A DNA stretch of 27,852 nucleotides, taken from the IMG/VR virus record IMGVR_UViG_3300043773_000259, positions 1-27,852 of that record, one strand, 5' to 3'. This document shows positions 26,688 through 27,852 of the stretch, piece by piece. How positions within the stretch are numbered: position 1 is the stretch's first letter; each line of letters opens with the position of its first letter. The translations under genes were made by a program, and so were the position numbers. This DNA comes from a virus. A model generated the notes under the pieces. That model was given only the letters and a program-made list of their open reading frames with translations. It made no database searches and was not told the origin of the DNA.

Positions 26688-27179
26688 TTAAAGTGTTGAA
26701 AGATATTTAAGTCCTGATTCGTACTTGGCGATGTCCCAGTTCTCGCGTGCCTCCAGCTTGTAGCGTTGGTCGGGATCGCTGACCTTTGCCATTAGCTGTT
26801 GGTGGTACTTCATGCGGATGTCGTCGAGTGCCTGCTGCTTTCCGAGTGCCATTGCCATCTCGTCAGCCGTGGCGATGCTGACCTCCAGTCCGATGCCGAA
26901 GTTGCCAAGTGCGCGTCCCCATGCGGATGACTCGCAGTTCTCGACGTAACTGGTCTTGTTGATCGCGCTACTCGTGCGGTCTTCCTGCGCCATACCGCTG
27001 GCGACGATGCGACCTGTTGGATCGCTGATAATTGCGTTGAGGACGCAGAAGTCTGGCGTGAGCTGCACGACCTCGGTGGTCAGTGCGTAGTCTGCGAAGT
27101 TGGCGCGGAAGTATTTGAGGCGCTCAACTACCTCGACGTAGGGTTTACCCTTGATGTTGGTCGTTTTGAATTGGTGCAT
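26688..27179 (-). CDS. Putative single-strand annealing / ERF-like recombination protein
   Basis: The 163-residue protein reads MHQFKTTNIKGKPYVEVVERLKYFRANF and later TPDFCVLNAIISDPTGRIVASGMAQEDRTSSAINKTSYVENCESSAWGRALGNFGIGLEVSIATADEMAMALGKQQ. The 'sYvEnCEtSAwGRALgnlGiG...siAsa.Ev' pattern is that of Rad52/ERF-like single-strand annealing proteins of phages. This places it in the early recombination module with the SSB-like gene. The C-terminal part is helical with no other motif. It is short for ERF proteins, though the core is complete. Its leader is CCAA-type. Confidence 0.6.
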   Translation of the reverse strand: MHQFKTTNIKGKPYVEVVERLKYFRANFADYALTTEVVQLTPDFCVLNAIISDPTGRIVASGMAQEDRTSSAINKTSYVENCESSAWGRALGNFGIGLEVSIATADEMAMALGKQQALDDIRMKYHQQLMAKVSDPDQRYKLEARENWDIAKYESGLKYLSTL

Positions 27180-27297
27180 TTTTAGTTGGTTTAGTTGGTT
27201 GGTTTGCAGCGAAGTTCAACGCGGCGCGGATGCTGCCATAACGCGCCCGGCATAGGGTGAGGGTGTCAGCCTCGCAGTAAACGGAAGTAAGTTGCAT
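27145..27297 (-). CDS. Small protein of unknown function
   Basis: I choose ATG 27297 (MQLTSVYCEADTLTLCRARYGSIRAALNFAANQ), directly after the stop of the membrane gene; it gives 50 residues. An in-frame ATG at 27345 would add 16 residues out of phase over that gene, and it has an AACCAATG leader and a -7 box ahead, so it remains possible. The ITLTLCRARYGSIRAAL section looks like a helix-turn-helix, but too weakly to say. It overlaps the annealing protein by 35 bases. Confidence 0.45.
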   Translation of the reverse strand: MQLTSVYCEADTLTLCRARYGSIRAALNFAANQPTKPTKNAPIQNDQHQG

Positions 27298-27307
27298 TTT
27301 GGACTGG

Positions 27308-27490
27308 TTAGAAAGTGTAGGTGTCATCTTCTTGGTTGAGTTCATTGGTTTTTTTTAGGTACGCAAATATACATAAATAAATAATAGGCAGTGCGCAGAA
27401 TGATATGTACCACCACCAGCGGTCGTGGAAGTCAGCCATCATGTAGACCATGGATAGCACGAATGGGAGGATCAGGAGTAGGTTGCTCAT
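27308..27490 (-). CDS. Small membrane protein
   Basis: The 60-residue protein MSNLLLILPFVLSMVYMMADFHDRWWWYISFCALPIIYLCIFAYLKKTNELNQEDDTYTF has two hydrophobic segments (residues about 3-18 and 27-44) and an acidic tail. It should sit in the cytoplasmic membrane. The start overlaps the upstream stop by ATGA. No family is recognised. The segment order is compatible with a small holin-like or superinfection protein, but nothing proves either. Confidence 0.6.
   Translation of the reverse strand: MSNLLLILPFVLSMVYMMADFHDRWWWYISFCALPIIYLCIFAYLKKTNELNQEDDTYTF
27364..27371 (-). promoter_or_regulatory. Candidate Bacteroidota -7 element inside the small membrane gene
   Basis: The minus strand reads TATATTTG, 18 bases before the ATG at 27345. 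It overlaps codons of the 60-residue gene, so it could be coding coincidence. The expected -33 TTTG is not seen. Confidence 0.3.
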
Positions 27491-27702
27491 GGGTAGAATA
27501 GGTTTTGAAAGTTAGACAGGGTGCGTTTTTTGTCCAGCACTATTAGCAGGGTGTGTACTTCAATATAGGTGCAGAGTGTGTAAAACTGTTCGCGCCGGAG
27601 GAAATCGATGCAGAAATTCCTGCTGTATGTGTGCTCGTAGCTTTCGATGGCAGCGCGGTCTTCGGCGCTCATGCGATCCCAAAGGGTTGGTGCTTGTTGC
27701 AT
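27487..27702 (-). CDS. Small protein of unknown function
   Basis: I choose ATG 27702 (MQQAPTLWDRMSAEDRAAIESYEHTYSRNFCIDFLRREQFYTLCTYIEVHTLLIVLDKKRTLSNFQNLFYP, 71 residues) because a stop of another frame lies three bases ahead of it. The open frame continues upstream to 27843, but that stretch is the shadow of the partial gene at 27705-27852. The leader is AACCAAATCTAACG. The protein is helical with many aromatic residues. No family is recognised. Confidence 0.6.
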   Translation of the reverse strand: MQQAPTLWDRMSAEDRAAIESYEHTYSRNFCIDFLRREQFYTLCTYIEVHTLLIVLDKKRTLSNFQNLFYP

Positions 27703-27704
27703 CG

Positions 27705-27852
27705 TTAGATTTGGTTCAGAAGGTTTTGACGTGCTTGGAGGTAGCGGCCGTAGAGTTCGTAGTTGAACGTCAGCGGCCTTTTGGTTTCGCTGGATGAAGG
27801 CGTTGCGGTTCGTTCCAGCATGTAGCGGATGTGGCGATGCCACGCGTAGAGG
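27705..27852 (-). CDS. C-terminal fragment of an unrecognised gene, 5' end outside window
   Basis: From the right edge a frame reads LYAWHRHIRYMLERTATPSSSETKRPLTFNYELYGRYLQARQNLLNQI (48 codons) to a TAA at 27707-27705. It is too short to be listed as a full gene, but it is the phase that best fits the stop and start layout. The next gene starts at 27702, three bases downstream of the TAA. The ending is helical and aromatic-rich, similar in style to the following gene, so the two could be related early proteins. No family is recognised. Confidence 0.55.
   Translation of the reverse strand, partial: LYAWHRHIRYMLERTATPSSSETKRPLTFNYELYGRYLQARQNLLNQI

Noticed and set aside
27703-27843. The upstream 47 codons of the frame that begins at 27843
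   Set aside because: They lie out of phase over the C-terminal fragment 27705-27852, which ends neatly three bases before ATG 27702.

Overview
The window reads as part of the genome of a tailed bacteriophage, or a prophage, that infects a member of the Bacteroidota. It is probably a long non-contractile-tailed (siphovirus-like) phage. The evidence is a VirE/BT4734-type primase-helicase, a DUF6712-like connector gene at the left edge, a short putative tape measure, a tail-chaperone frameshift and no visible sheath gene. Start codons lack GGAGG-type ribosome sites, and several gene starts are preceded by the Bacteroidota -7 promoter element TAnnTTTG. Every credible gene lies on the minus strand, so transcription runs from the right edge to the left edge. 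The plus-strand reading frames look like shadows. No integrase, repressor, lysis gene, insertion sequence or CRISPR array was seen, so lifestyle cannot be decided.

Reading in the direction of transcription, the right part (27852 to about 24290) is an early block of small overlapping genes. It holds a putative single-strand annealing protein, an SSB/DUF736-like protein ending in DLPF, and an Imm-5-like protein with an in-frame alanine repeat. The rest are unrecognised. Many of these genes share an unusual CCAA-rich leader directly before the ATG. A strong terminator (24178-24212) sits just before the primase-helicase (24157-21956).

Next comes a 246-bp non-coding gap (21710-21955) with eight copies of GTGGTAA around an AT-rich core, a good candidate for the replication origin. 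It is followed by an SF2 helicase, a VRR-NUC nuclease, a DnaA-domain-IV-like protein, a sigma-like factor, a small membrane protein and two small genes.

The packaging section has a small terminase, an orphan beta-class DNA methyltransferase, a MazG-like gene, three tightly packed tRNA-like genes with abnormal anticodon arms, and the large terminase. An acetyltransferase and a glycosyltransferase are spliced by ATGA overlaps into the late operon. The tail chaperone (with a T9 -1 frameshift site) and tail proteins follow, then the tape measure, an XkdF-like protease, a scaffold-like protein, the major capsid protein and a further structural protein. After a terminator come a second glycosyltransferase, a DUF1566 (lectin-fold) protein, the portal and the connector gene cut by the left edge.

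The gene order is unusual. Tail genes lie between the large terminase and the capsid genes, and the portal lies downstream of the capsid protein. The points most worth following up are the three aberrant tRNA-like genes, the origin-like repeat cluster, the terminator in the primase leader, the tail-chaperone frameshift, the CCAA leaders, and the sugar-modification genes plus lectin-like insertion within the structural operon.
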